Shown here one piece after another: positions 7,741 to 16,393 of a stretch of DNA of 64,000 nucleotides (position 1 is its first letter; each line of letters starts with the position of its first letter). A program made the translations under genes and the position numbers. The stretch is from JACJXW01 sp964418125 (GTDB lineage Bacteria > Bacteroidota > Bacteroidia > Chitinophagales > Saprospiraceae): contig CAYQKY010000018.1 of NCBI GenBank assembly GCA_964418125.1, forward strand, positions 1-64,000, read 5' to 3'. The notes below the pieces were generated by a model. It saw only the letters and a program-made list of their open reading frames with translations, searched no databases and was not told the origin of the DNA.

Positions 7741-10425
7741 ATGTCAAAGAGACTTAAGAAGATTTTCCAACCTAAGACTATCGCCGTTATCGGCGCTTCC
7801 GACCGGAAGGATTCTGTTGGATATTCCGTAATGAAGAACCTTCTGGCCGATGGATTTGAAGGAGAGGTCATCCCGGTCAACCTCAACCACAGTAAGATAC
7901 AGGGTAAGAAGAGCTATCCGAATGTCAAGGACATTCCACAGGATATCGACCTGGCCGTGATCGTCACGCCATCCAAGGCCGTGCCTGAAGTGGTTGAAGA
8001 TTGCGGGCAAGCCGGTGTCGGTGGCCTGGTGATCATCTCCGCCGGATTCAAAGAGGCCGGAGAAGAGGGCAAGCGCATGTATGATGAAATCGCCCACAAG
8101 GCCCGCCATTACGGCATGCGGGTCATTGGCCCGAACTGCCTGGGCTTCATCAACCCTCACCTGAAGATCAATGCTACCTTCGCCGCCCGCTCGGCCCGCC
8201 TGGGCAACATTGCCTTTATCTCGCAGAGCGGTGCGTTGTGCACATCCATCCTGGACTGGGCCAACGAACAGAATGTAGGGTTCAGTAACTTCGTTTCCAT
8301 CGGTTCGATGATCGATGTAGATTTTGCTGACCTGATCGACTATTTCGGTACCGACCAGCGCACGTCCTGCATTCTTATATATATGGAATCCCTGGTCGAT
8401 GCCCGCAAATTCATGAGTGCGGCCCGGGCCTTTGCCCGCTCCAAGCCGATCATCATCCTCAAAGCGGGGCGCAGTGCCGAAGGCGGCCAGGCCACCCTTT
8501 CCCACACCGGCTCTATGGCCGGCAACGACGCCGTTTATGACGCTGCTTTCCAGCGCGCCGGCATCATCCGGGTAGACACCATCGCTCAGTTGTTCAACTG
8601 CGCCCAGTCGCTGGCCATGCAGCCCCGCCCCTACGGCAACCGGCTGGCCATAGTGACCAATGCCGGCGGCCCCGGCGTACTGGCCACCGACAGCCTCATG
8701 CTCAATGGCGGCGCCCTGGCCCAGCTTTCCGAAGCTTCAATGAAAAATCTCAACGGCTTCCTTCCTGCCCACTGGAGCCGCAACAACCCCATCGACGTAT
8801 TGGGTGATGCATCCGCTGAGACCTACCAGAAGGCTGTCGACGTATGCCTTTCCGACCCCAATGTCGACGGCGTGCTGGCCATCCTGACCACCCAGGATGT
8901 TACTGACCCGACAGAAGCCGCCAAGGCGGTGGTCGAAGTGGCCAAAAAGTACCGAAAACCGGTCCTGGCCTCCTGGATGGGCGAAGAGGACGTAAGAAAA
9001 GGGCGCGACGTTCTGGAAGAAGGCAGTATCCCGCACTACCGCTACCCCGAAAGCGCTGTGGATGTCTTCCTGAAGATGTACCAGTACTCCCGCAACCTGG
9101 ACATGTTGTACGAAACGCCGCCGGCCATCCCTCAGCAATTGAACCTGAAAACGGATGTGGCCAGAGCCATCATCCACACCATAATGGACTCCGGCCGCCG
9201 GACCCTCATGGAGAATGAGGCCAAGGAACTGATGAAGAGCTACGGCATCCCTGTTGGCAGCTTCAAAGTGGTCTCTTCCGCCGACCAGGCCGTAAAATTC
9301 GCCCATGAGATCGGCTACCCGGTAGTGCTGAAGATCGCCTCTCCGGACATCGGGCACAAGACTGATGTGGGCGGCGTTAAGGTGAACCTGGCCAACGATA
9401 CCGAGTTGCGCCATGCTTTCGAAGAGATCATGAAATCCGCCCGGGAAAAGCGGCCCGACGCCGAAATACGGGGTATCCTGGTGGAAAAAATGGCCACCAA
9501 AGGGTTTGAACTCCTCATCGGCGCCAAGAAAGACCCCATCTACGGGCCGGTGATCGCCTTCGGAAAAGGCGGCGTGGCAGTGGAGATCTACCGCGACATG
9601 AAACTTGGCCTGCCGCCGCTCAACCGCGTGCTGGCCCGCCGCATCATGGAGGCCACCCGCATCTTCCCGTTGCTGAAAGGCTATCGCGGCATGCCGGGCG
9701 CCAACCTCGATGAGCTCGAGCTCCTGCTCGTCAAGTTCGCCTACCTGGTCATGGACTTTCCCGAGATCAAGGAGATCGATATCAACCCCTTCTCCATTAC
9801 CGATAAGGGGGGTATGGCCCTGGATGCACACATCGTCCTGGAAAAAGAGAAACCGGCCAGCCGTAAACCTTACAGCCACCTGGTCATTTCTCCCTATCCG
9901 GAGAAATACAGCAAGGCCGTGCTGCTACAGTCCGGACAGGTCGCTTACCTGCGCCCCATACGCCCGGAAGACGAACCCCTGGAAGCTCAGATGCTGGAAA
10001 ATATTTCCCAGCAGTCGCTCTATTTCCGTTTCTTCGGTTATGTGCCTCAGGTGACCCACGACTTCCTGACCCGCTTTACCCACATCGACTACGACCGCGA
10101 AATGGCGATCATCGCCGAAGTGGAAGAGGCCGGCGTTAGAAAAATGGCAGCTGTGGTGCGCATCATTTCCGACGCCTGGGGAGAATCAGCAGAATATGCC
10201 ATACTGGTGGCCGACCCCTGGCAAAAGCAGGGCCTGGGCAGCAAGATGACGGATTACATCATCGAGATCGCCCGCGAGATGGGCATTAAAAGGCTCTACG
10301 CTTCTGTGCTGGCCGCCAACAAGGGCATGCTGGCCCTCTTCGAAAAGAAGGGGTTCAACATCGAACGGGAAGACTTCGATACGTTCCATGCAGAATACCT
10401 GCTGGAAGAAGCGCTGGTGGAATAG
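7741..10425 (+). CDS. ADP-forming acyl-CoA synthetase fused to GNAT acetyltransferase
   Basis: An 894-residue protein of the PatZ/Pka architecture. In order: a CoA-binding Rossmann domain (about 5-130, VIGASDRKDSVGY), a succinyl-CoA-synthetase-like domain (about 150-300, with the phospho-His region LSHTGSMAGND), an ATP-grasp domain (about 480-700, YPVVLKIASPDIGHKTDVGG), and a C-terminal GNAT domain (about 735-885, VADPWQKQGLGSKM for acetyl-CoA binding). The full catalytic His loop suggests the synthetase part may be active, unlike enterobacterial PatZ where it is degenerate. Proteins of this layout acetylate lysines (for example on acetyl-CoA synthetase) or make acetyl-CoA/ATP. A deacetylase-family gene lies upstream on the same strand. 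Confidence 0.9.
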   Translation: MSKRLKKIFQPKTIAVIGASDRKDSVGYSVMKNLLADGFEGEVIPVNLNHSKIQGKKSYPNVKDIPQDIDLAVIVTPSKAVPEVVEDCGQAGVGGLVIISAGFKEAGEEGKRMYDEIAHKARHYGMRVIGPNCLGFINPHLKINATFAARSARLGNIAFISQSGALCTSILDWANEQNVGFSNFVSIGSMIDVDFADLIDYFGTDQRTSCILIYMESLVDARKFMSAARAFARSKPIIILKAGRSAEGGQATLSHTGSMAGNDAVYDAAFQRAGIIRVDTIAQLFNCAQSLAMQPRPYGNRLAIVTNAGGPGVLATDSLMLNGGALAQLSEASMKNLNGFLPAHWSRNNPIDVLGDASAETYQKAVDVCLSDPNVDGVLAILTTQDVTDPTEAAKAVVEVAKKYRKPVLASWMGEEDVRKGRDVLEEGSIPHYRYPESAVDVFLKMYQYSRNLDMLYETPPAIPQQLNLKTDVARAIIHTIMDSGRRTLMENEAKELMKSYGIPVGSFKVVSSADQAVKFAHEIGYPVVLKIASPDIGHKTDVGGVKVNLANDTELRHAFEEIMKSAREKRPDAEIRGILVEKMATKGFELLIGAKKDPIYGPVIAFGKGGVAVEIYRDMKLGLPPLNRVLARRIMEATRIFPLLKGYRGMPGANLDELELLLVKFAYLVMDFPEIKEIDINPFSITDKGGMALDAHIVLEKEKPASRKPYSHLVISPYPEKYSKAVLLQSGQVAYLRPIRPEDEPLEAQMLENISQQSLYFRFFGYVPQVTHDFLTRFTHIDYDREMAIIAEVEEAGVRKMAAVVRIISDAWGESAEYAILVADPWQKQGLGSKMTDYIIEIAREMGIKRLYASVLAANKGMLALFEKKGFNIEREDFDTFHAEYLLEEALVE

Positions 10426-10794
10426 CAGAAGTGATGAGTTCTGAGCAGAAAGCTTCTTTTTAGCTGATGTTCGGAATTCCGATTAATTTGGTGGACGGTG
10501 TATGAGGGGCTGTGAACGGTAGACGGTGGACGAGGCCTATGGTAGCAAGCGTTCATCGTACACCCTCCGGCCAGCCCCAAGTCAGTACACCGTACACCTC
10601 CCATACTCTCTCCGTGCCGTACACCGTACACACTCTCCATCCCCCTAGTGTTGGCACTAAAAAACGGGGCAGTTATTTTCCCGGCGGGAACAAAATGCCG
10701 TTTTTGGTTGTTTCCTGGCAATCAACGGCTTAGATGCTGCGAATGGACAATAACCAACAACTAACAACTGCCCTGGAACTGCGTTCCGGAGGCA
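10426..10794. other. Intergenic region with word repeats
   Basis: About 370 bp between convergent genes. It holds repeated GTACACCGTACAC-type words (listed separately) and, near 10750, an AACAACTAACAACT run. No convincing gene. Confidence 0.5.
10498..10645. repeat. Degenerate word repeats (ACGGTGGACG / GTACACC)
   Basis: The left part carries several copies of ACGGTGxACG-like words (ACGGTGTATG, ACGGTAGACGGTGGACG). The right part carries their near-complements (ATCGTACACC, AGTACACCGTACACC, CCGTACACCGTACACAC). The layout, inverted words around a short centre, matches the clearer heptamer arrays at 29128 and 30630. Confidence 0.45.
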
Positions 10795-11928
10795 CTAGTA
10801 AACCGCCGTTTTAACTACCTCCTCATAATAAGCCTCGTAATGCGGAAGGATATTGGCTATATCGAACCTGCGGGCCTGTTCTAAAGCATTGACGCGGAAT
10901 TTGCGAAGGACATCATCGTTCTCCAGAATGTGGATGGCATTTCTGGCCATATCTTCCACGTCGCCTACTTCACTAAGGTAGCCGGTATTGCCGTGAATAT
11001 TTACCTCGGGCAGTCCGCCCGCGTTAGAGGAGATGACCGGCACTTCACAGGCCATGGCCTCCAGGGCCGCCAGGCCGAAGCTCTCCGCCTCGGAGGGCAT
11101 AATAAAGAGGTCGGAAACGGCAAGCAGTTCCTCCACAGCGTCCTGCTTGCCGAGAAAGCGCGTTTCGTGGCAAAGGCCGAGCTTCCGGCATAGCTCTTCG
11201 AGGTTGTGGCGCTCCGGGCCGTCGCCGATCAACAACAGCTTGGAAGGCAGCCGCTCATAGACTTTCTGAAAGATCCGGATCACGTCTTCCACCCGCTTTA
11301 CCTTGCGGAAATTGGAAACATGGACCAGGATGCGCTCACCGTTGGGCGCTATCGCCTTCTTGAAATGGTCTTTGTTAACCTTGCGGAAACGTTCAAAATC
11401 AATAAAATTGTGGATGACCCGGATGTCATTGTGGATGTCGAAATAGTCGTAAGTCTGTTGCTTGAGGCTTTCGGAAACGGCCGTCACTCCGTCGGATTTG
11501 TTAATGGAAAAGGCCACTACCGGCGCGAAGGCGTTGTTGTTTCCCACCAGCGTGATGTCGGTGCCGTGCAGGGTTGTGATAACCGGTACGTACCGCCCTT
11601 CCGAAAGGAGGATCTTTTTCGCCATATAGGCAACCGCTGCGTGGGGAATGGCGTAATGCACGTGCAGCAGGTCCAGGTTTTCAAACTTCACCACATCGAC
11701 CAGTTTGCTGGCCAGAGCGGTGTCGTAGGGCGTATATTCAAAGAGGGGGTAGTCCTCTGTCGTCACTTCGTGGTAAAAAACATTGGCGTGAAAGGTGGTC
11801 AGGCGGGCAGGCCTTTTATAGGTGATGAAATGAACTTCATGGCCCTTCTTGGCCAGGCCCAACCCCAGCTCGGTGGCAACGACACCACTTCCACCGTAGG
11901 TAGGATAACATACGATCCCTATTTTCAT
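10795..11928 (-). CDS. bshA: N-acetyl-alpha-D-glucosaminyl L-malate synthase BshA
   Basis: A 377-residue GT4-family glycosyltransferase matching BshA, the first enzyme of bacillithiol synthesis (UDP-GlcNAc plus L-malate to GlcNAc-malate). The N-terminal acceptor domain begins MKIGIVCYPTYGGSGVVATELG, close to the family consensus, and LHVHYAIPHA is also typical. The C-terminal donor domain has the UDP-sugar-binding segment PSEAESFGLAALEAMACEVPV. Length is usual for BshA. It stands alone here; bshB and bshC are not in the window. Its presence indicates that the organism uses bacillithiol as a low-molecular-weight thiol. Confidence 0.93.
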   Translation of the reverse strand: MKIGIVCYPTYGGSGVVATELGLGLAKKGHEVHFITYKRPARLTTFHANVFYHEVTTEDYPLFEYTPYDTALASKLVDVVKFENLDLLHVHYAIPHAAVAYMAKKILLSEGRYVPVITTLHGTDITLVGNNNAFAPVVAFSINKSDGVTAVSESLKQQTYDYFDIHNDIRVIHNFIDFERFRKVNKDHFKKAIAPNGERILVHVSNFRKVKRVEDVIRIFQKVYERLPSKLLLIGDGPERHNLEELCRKLGLCHETRFLGKQDAVEELLAVSDLFIMPSEAESFGLAALEAMACEVPVISSNAGGLPEVNIHGNTGYLSEVGDVEDMARNAIHILENDDVLRKFRVNALEQARRFDIANILPHYEAYYEEVVKTAVY

Positions 11929-11947
11929 GATTGCTTAAGAGTTTATT

Positions 11948-11986
11948 GCTGCTCTGAAATTCCCGTCGCGGGAATTTCAGAGCAGC
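11948..11986. repeat. Perfect 18-bp stem hairpin upstream of bshA
   Basis: GCTGCTCTGAAATTCCCG and its exact reverse complement separated by TCG, starting 20 bp before the bshA start codon on the leftward transcript side. Neither flank has a U-tract, so it is not a classic intrinsic terminator. It could be a leader-RNA structure of bshA or a dispersed palindromic repeat. Confidence 0.6.
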
Positions 11987-12151
11987 GCCTTCCGGCTATC
12001 CTGCTGAATAAGGCCTCTGCCCGGGTTCCCATTTCTGCATAAGGAAAAAGCTGATCCGGGCATCAAAAAGCTAAAGATTGATACAGTTGGGACCGGAAAT
12101 AGTTTAAAAGTAACCTGTCAGGGAAAAGAGCAATCGCCTGCCCACAGTACA

Positions 12152-12202
12152 GAAAAAAGCCTGCCCGCTCAGCTGCCGAAACAGGGCGGCCAGGCGGGCA
12201 GG
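12152..12202 (-). terminator. Intrinsic terminator of the T9SS gene
   Basis: On the minus strand a CCTGCCCGC/GCGGGCAGG stem with a GC-rich internal part is followed by C and six Us (the A-run at 12153-12158 on the plus strand). It lies about 50 bp after the stop of the 12251-15103 gene. Confidence 0.75.
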
Positions 12203-12250
12203 TTCGACGGAAACCCGAATCAACTTAATAAACCTGTCAACTCTTCTCGG

Positions 12251-15103
12251 CTACCGCGCTTTGACCAGCTTGGCGGTTTTCACCTCCCCTTCCGCAATGA
12301 TCCGGATGAGGTACAGCCCGCTGCTGTATGGGTTGAGGTCAAGCTCATAGGAAGCGTTGAGCACTTTTTGATCAGCCTGCTCGAAGATAAGTTGCCCCAT
12401 GGAGCTGAGCAGTTGTATGCGCGCATCCACCGGCCGGGTGAATTCGACATTCAGCATGGTGATGCCCCGCGTGGGGTTGGGCGCCAGGCTGATGTCCCCG
12501 ATCCGGGCAGGTGTACGGACACTGGATACCGTAAGCTCGACCTCCAGGGTTTCCGAACAGCCGTAGACGTTGGTGACCGTTACGCTGTATACCCCTTCGC
12601 CCAGGCCGCTTATTTCCTTGGCCCGTTCTCCGTTATTCCACAGATAGAAGAACGGCCCGGAGGGGTCCGCAACGGAAACGGATATCACCCCATCTTCAGC
12701 CGACTGGCTGGAAGGCGGCACAATATCCGCCGTGAGCTGCAGCGATTCGGGGCATCGCCGCAGGTTGATGTTGTCGAGGTCGAGGTAATAATCCCCTTCT
12801 CCCCATAGCCCGCGGATACGGAAGACGGCGATCTCTCCCGCCAGGCCGCCAAGATCCAGCTCCACCGTAGTCATATCGGTCGTCGGTACGTGGTCGTTTC
12901 CGGTAATTACCAAAGCAGGGAAGAAAGTCTCTCCACAGTCTATGGATATCTCCACGATAAGCGAATCTTCGGCGCTCAGAATGGTGGCGTCCTCTCCGGA
13001 GAAGAAATCGACATAACGATAATCGAAGGTAAGCGTATCATTTTCTTCAAGGGGGCCGATCGCTGCAGTGGTGATTTGCATGGACGGCGTGCCCGAATAC
13101 AGGTTATCGTAAGCCACGACGGAGGGGCTGGTATGGGCCTGGCCGATGGTGATGCCCGGGCTCAGGGCCCAGCCCGCAGGCGCACTGCCGTCCTCAAAGT
13201 CTTCACGAAGAGGGGGGGCGGTGGAAGTCTGGAACCGGGTTGTTACCGTATCGTTGAGGGCCAGAGCATCATCCCCAAATTCGGACCAGGCCTGGATAAT
13301 ATAGGTACCGGGCACAGAGGCGTCAAACGTAGTAGCGAACGTATGGGTATATTCATCACCGGGAAGCAGAATGACATTGCCGATATTCTCCACTACCGGA
13401 TCCCCACCGTTGATGCTGTACGCCACATCGAACCCCCCGGTCGGAAGCGCCCCCAGGTTGACCAGGCTCAGCGAAATGGTGTCATTGGGGCTGCCACAGT
13501 TGGTAGCGGAGACGACTTCGGCGCGGTAAGCGGCAACGTCGTTTTCCAGCTGAGGAGAAACCAGAATATTGTCCAGGCCGATGCCTTCCCGGGCAACCGA
13601 ACCATCCGAAGAAAATACGAAACGGAGCCTTACATTGGCCGAATCGGCCGTGCCTTCCAGAATATTCTGGGCATAATGCCACCCCGGAACACCACCGTCA
13701 TTTTCCCACCACTCGTTGGTGAGGTCATTATACCAGTTCAGGCCCGTGCCGGCGCTTCCCACCTTCGACCAGGTCTCTCCATCATCGGTAGATACTTCCA
13801 GCCAGGCCTCGTCGAAGTTGTTCTCCGTGTTGACGATAAGGGAAAAGGAAATGCGCGGGTCTTCTGACAGAGCACTGAAATCGAAGCAGGGGGAGGTGAG
13901 GTAGGAGAGCTCGTTATTATTGTAGCTTCCGCCGAGGTTGGTCACCCAGGCGCCGAAGCCGCTGGCCGCACCGTTGATCAGCGCTCCGCCGGGGGTTCCA
14001 TACTCCCAGCTGGGAGCGCCCAGCCCCTCTGCATTGACGGTCCATCCGCCGAACCATTCCTCAAACCCTTCGAAATAGGGATATTCGGCAACTTCCGGTA
14101 CATTGACGACGGTGAGGGAGGTCGTATCATTCGACGTTACGCTGTCACCCTCAAGGGCAGTCCATACATGAATGGTATATTCCCCGAAATCGGAGAAATC
14201 GAAGGTGGCGTCGAACTCGGTAGTCTCCGTACTGTCCGTTGCGATAACGCCGGTGAAGAAGCCGTCCTGAGGCATAGTGACGCCGCCGGGAATGCCGTTC
14301 ACCGAAAAATTAAACGGAATGAGCGACTGGGGAACACCTCCGAAGTTGCCGATGGCAACGGAGATGGCCTCGGCAGCCCCCAGGCCACAGGCCGTAAGGG
14401 GAGAAAAGATCTCCGTAATGCCTACATCATTGGCATACGGGGTCTGGAAGCTATACGGCCCTACGGCAACACTGGTATCCCCATCTGAACAAATGGCGGA
14501 AAGGTAAAAATCGTAGGCGGTATTTTCCTGAAGGTTGAAAAGGGCGCCCGTAGCCCCGGTGGCCATAGTGAAGCTGCCGGTACCGGGGCTGAAACCGGTG
14601 GTATCATACTCGAGGAGGAAATCTCCTTCAGGATCAAAGGGTAGCCAGCTGATATCGGCGCTGAAGGCGCGGATCCGTTCTATTTCAACAGAACTACTCA
14701 GCGGAGGAGAACAAACGGGGCAGGTAGCGGCCCCTTCAAATACCAGGCCGATCATGGGTTCCGCTCCCATCTGGCCATCCTGGAAAATGAGGTTGCCTTC
14801 CGAATCGAAAAGCGAATATTCCACCTCCCACGGCGAAAAAAAAGCGGGAGTATACAATACCTGGATAGACTCGCCATCCATTACGGGAATGTACACGGTG
14901 GCGGAATCGCCATCGTCATCGATCTGGTTCAGGCTGTAAATTTCCGCGTTATCGCCGGTGATTATGGTTAGGGCGGCGCCATTCCAACCATTGCCGGCGT
15001 CGTCGAGCATGGTCAGCGCATATTCACAGGTTGACTGGCTGATGAGAGGAGGGGCAAGCAGGAGGGTGAATAGTATAGTCCATAGGGTAAAGCTCCACTT
15101 CAT
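12251..15103 (-). CDS. Secreted T9SS type A sorting-domain protein
   Basis: A 950-residue exported protein. It has an N-terminal signal peptide (about 1-23, ending PPLISQS). A fibronectin-III-like domain follows (about 145-220, starting near VEIERIRAFSADISW). Further beta-rich segments resemble CARDB/MAM-like modules (for example IRLRFVFSSDG and DLDNINLRRCP regions). The C-terminal 80 residues are a type IX secretion sorting domain: ISLAPNPTRG, then a strand pair and GLYLIRI ... KTAKLVKAR. Such proteins cross the outer membrane through the T9SS and are attached or released. No catalytic domain was recognised, so the role is probably structural or adhesive. A terminator follows at 12152-12202. 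Confidence 0.88.
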   Translation of the reverse strand: MKWSFTLWTILFTLLLAPPLISQSTCEYALTMLDDAGNGWNGAALTIITGDNAEIYSLNQIDDDGDSATVYIPVMDGESIQVLYTPAFFSPWEVEYSLFDSEGNLIFQDGQMGAEPMIGLVFEGAATCPVCSPPLSSSVEIERIRAFSADISWLPFDPEGDFLLEYDTTGFSPGTGSFTMATGATGALFNLQENTAYDFYLSAICSDGDTSVAVGPYSFQTPYANDVGITEIFSPLTACGLGAAEAISVAIGNFGGVPQSLIPFNFSVNGIPGGVTMPQDGFFTGVIATDSTETTEFDATFDFSDFGEYTIHVWTALEGDSVTSNDTTSLTVVNVPEVAEYPYFEGFEEWFGGWTVNAEGLGAPSWEYGTPGGALINGAASGFGAWVTNLGGSYNNNELSYLTSPCFDFSALSEDPRISFSLIVNTENNFDEAWLEVSTDDGETWSKVGSAGTGLNWYNDLTNEWWENDGGVPGWHYAQNILEGTADSANVRLRFVFSSDGSVAREGIGLDNILVSPQLENDVAAYRAEVVSATNCGSPNDTISLSLVNLGALPTGGFDVAYSINGGDPVVENIGNVILLPGDEYTHTFATTFDASVPGTYIIQAWSEFGDDALALNDTVTTRFQTSTAPPLREDFEDGSAPAGWALSPGITIGQAHTSPSVVAYDNLYSGTPSMQITTAAIGPLEENDTLTFDYRYVDFFSGEDATILSAEDSLIVEISIDCGETFFPALVITGNDHVPTTDMTTVELDLGGLAGEIAVFRIRGLWGEGDYYLDLDNINLRRCPESLQLTADIVPPSSQSAEDGVISVSVADPSGPFFYLWNNGERAKEISGLGEGVYSVTVTNVYGCSETLEVELTVSSVRTPARIGDISLAPNPTRGITMLNVEFTRPVDARIQLLSSMGQLIFEQADQKVLNASYELDLNPYSSGLYLIRIIAEGEVKTAKLVKAR

Positions 15104-15410
15104 ATAATTTTGATTTTGTGTTCTTTATGCATTTTCCTGGCCCTTTCGGGGTGGAAGCCTGGTTTGTTCTCTCCGGGCTGGTTAACGAAGCAGGCTAAAA
15201 TTAATCAAAAAATCGATAATCACATTTCGAAGTGTAGTGCAGTAGCCGACCAAAATAAAGAAAGTACCCGCAAATCAGTTTTGGAACCAAAATTTAAACC
15301 AGTTCTAAACCTTTTATGCGGGCCACTGTTAAGACCTTGGTAATTAAACCAAATATCATTATCAGCCGAATAACTGTAGCGTAACTCCCTGTATAAAAAC
15401 CTGTTGTACT
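15104..15410. other. Divergent intergenic region
   Basis: About 307 bp between the leftward T9SS gene and the rightward MerR-like gene. It must carry both promoters, but I see no clean TAnnTTTG element or strong repeat. Confidence 0.4.
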
Positions 15411-16313
15411 GTGGCGGTATACTCCATAAAAGACCTGGAAAAGCTTTCTGGAATAAAAGCTCACACCCTGAGGGTATGGGAGCAGCGCTATGGTATTATC
15501 GAACCGAGGCGAACCAAGACCAATATCCGCTATTACCTGGATGACGACCTGAAGTTCATCCTCAACATCGCCCTGCTCAATAAGAATGGCATCAAGATCT
15601 CCAAGATCGCCAGGATGAGCAAAGAGGAGATCGCCGAAAAGGTGGCGGCCATTTCCGAAATCAACTTCGAATACGGCACCCAGCTCGACGCCCTGACCAT
15701 CTCCATGATCGAGATGGACGAATATAAATTCGACCGCATCGTCAGCACCAATATCCAGCAGTTGGGCTTCGAGCGCACCATGCTGGAGATCATCTACCCC
15801 TTTCTGGACAAGCTCAGCGTCCTCTGGCTTACCGGCTCCATCAATCCTGTCCAGGAAAACTTCATGAGCTATCTGATCCGCCAGAAGATCATCGTTGCTA
15901 TCGATAAAGAGCCGCTGGTCAGCGGAAAGAACGTCAATAAGTTCCTGATCTATCTGCCGGAGGGAGAGAAACAGGAGCTGAGTATGCTCTTTATGCACTA
16001 CCTGCTCAAGTCCCGCCGCAACCATGTGATCTACATCGGACAGGAGATCACCCTCGCCGACCTCAAAGACGCCTGCAATATTCATCATCCGGATTACATT
16101 TTTACTATGATCACAGAAACATTCGCCAAGGAGCCCGTACAGCAGTACGTGGACCGCCTGTCAGCGAATTTCAAGGAGTGCCACATCCTGCTCTCCGGCT
16201 ACCAGGTGGTCGCTCAGAATGTCAAGCCTTCGGAGAATGTCTCCGTTTTGCGCAGCCTCGACCAGGCCCTGGAATTCATGGATGGGCCGAAAGAAAAAAA
16301 GGCCGTACGTTAG
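15411..16313 (+). CDS. MerR-family regulator with B12-binding-like C-terminal region
   Basis: A 300-residue protein with a GTG start; no upstream in-frame ATG exists. Residues about 4-72 are a MerR winged helix (YSIKDLEKLSGIKAHTLRVWEQRYGI). The rest has the layout of the cobalamin-binding domains in CarH/LitR photoreceptor regulators: a helical module (about 95-170) and a Rossmann-like part (about 185-295). The usual cofactor motifs look altered: ENFMSYLIRQ replaces the EHF region, and no DxHxxG is visible. It may therefore sense something else or act light-independently. Such regulators are common in Bacteroidota. The next gene, an integral membrane protein, begins 80 bp later behind its own promoter element. 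Confidence 0.82.
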   Translation: MAVYSIKDLEKLSGIKAHTLRVWEQRYGIIEPRRTKTNIRYYLDDDLKFILNIALLNKNGIKISKIARMSKEEIAEKVAAISEINFEYGTQLDALTISMIEMDEYKFDRIVSTNIQQLGFERTMLEIIYPFLDKLSVLWLTGSINPVQENFMSYLIRQKIIVAIDKEPLVSGKNVNKFLIYLPEGEKQELSMLFMHYLLKSRRNHVIYIGQEITLADLKDACNIHHPDYIFTMITETFAKEPVQQYVDRLSANFKECHILLSGYQVVAQNVKPSENVSVLRSLDQALEFMDGPKEKKAVR

Positions 16314-16369
16314 TCCTACCCTGATCAATTAAAATCGGCCGGTAACCCGCATTTTATTCGCTATTCCCC

Positions 16370-16377
16370 TATCTTTG
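16370..16377 (+). promoter_or_regulatory. Bacteroidota -7 element TATCTTTG
   Basis: Matches TAnnTTTG and is followed by GC, as is common for these promoters, 16 bp before the ATG at 16394. I could not identify a TTG-type -33 box at the expected distance, so this is a partial match. Confidence 0.45.
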
Positions 16378-16393
16378 CGGCCATATTGAGTGG

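Larger units (their letters stand above)
11929..12250. other. Intergenic region with two hairpins
   Basis: About 320 bp between the T9SS gene and bshA, both leftward. It contains a long perfect hairpin (11948-11986) and a canonical leftward terminator (12152-12202), listed separately. No gene seen. Confidence 0.6.
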
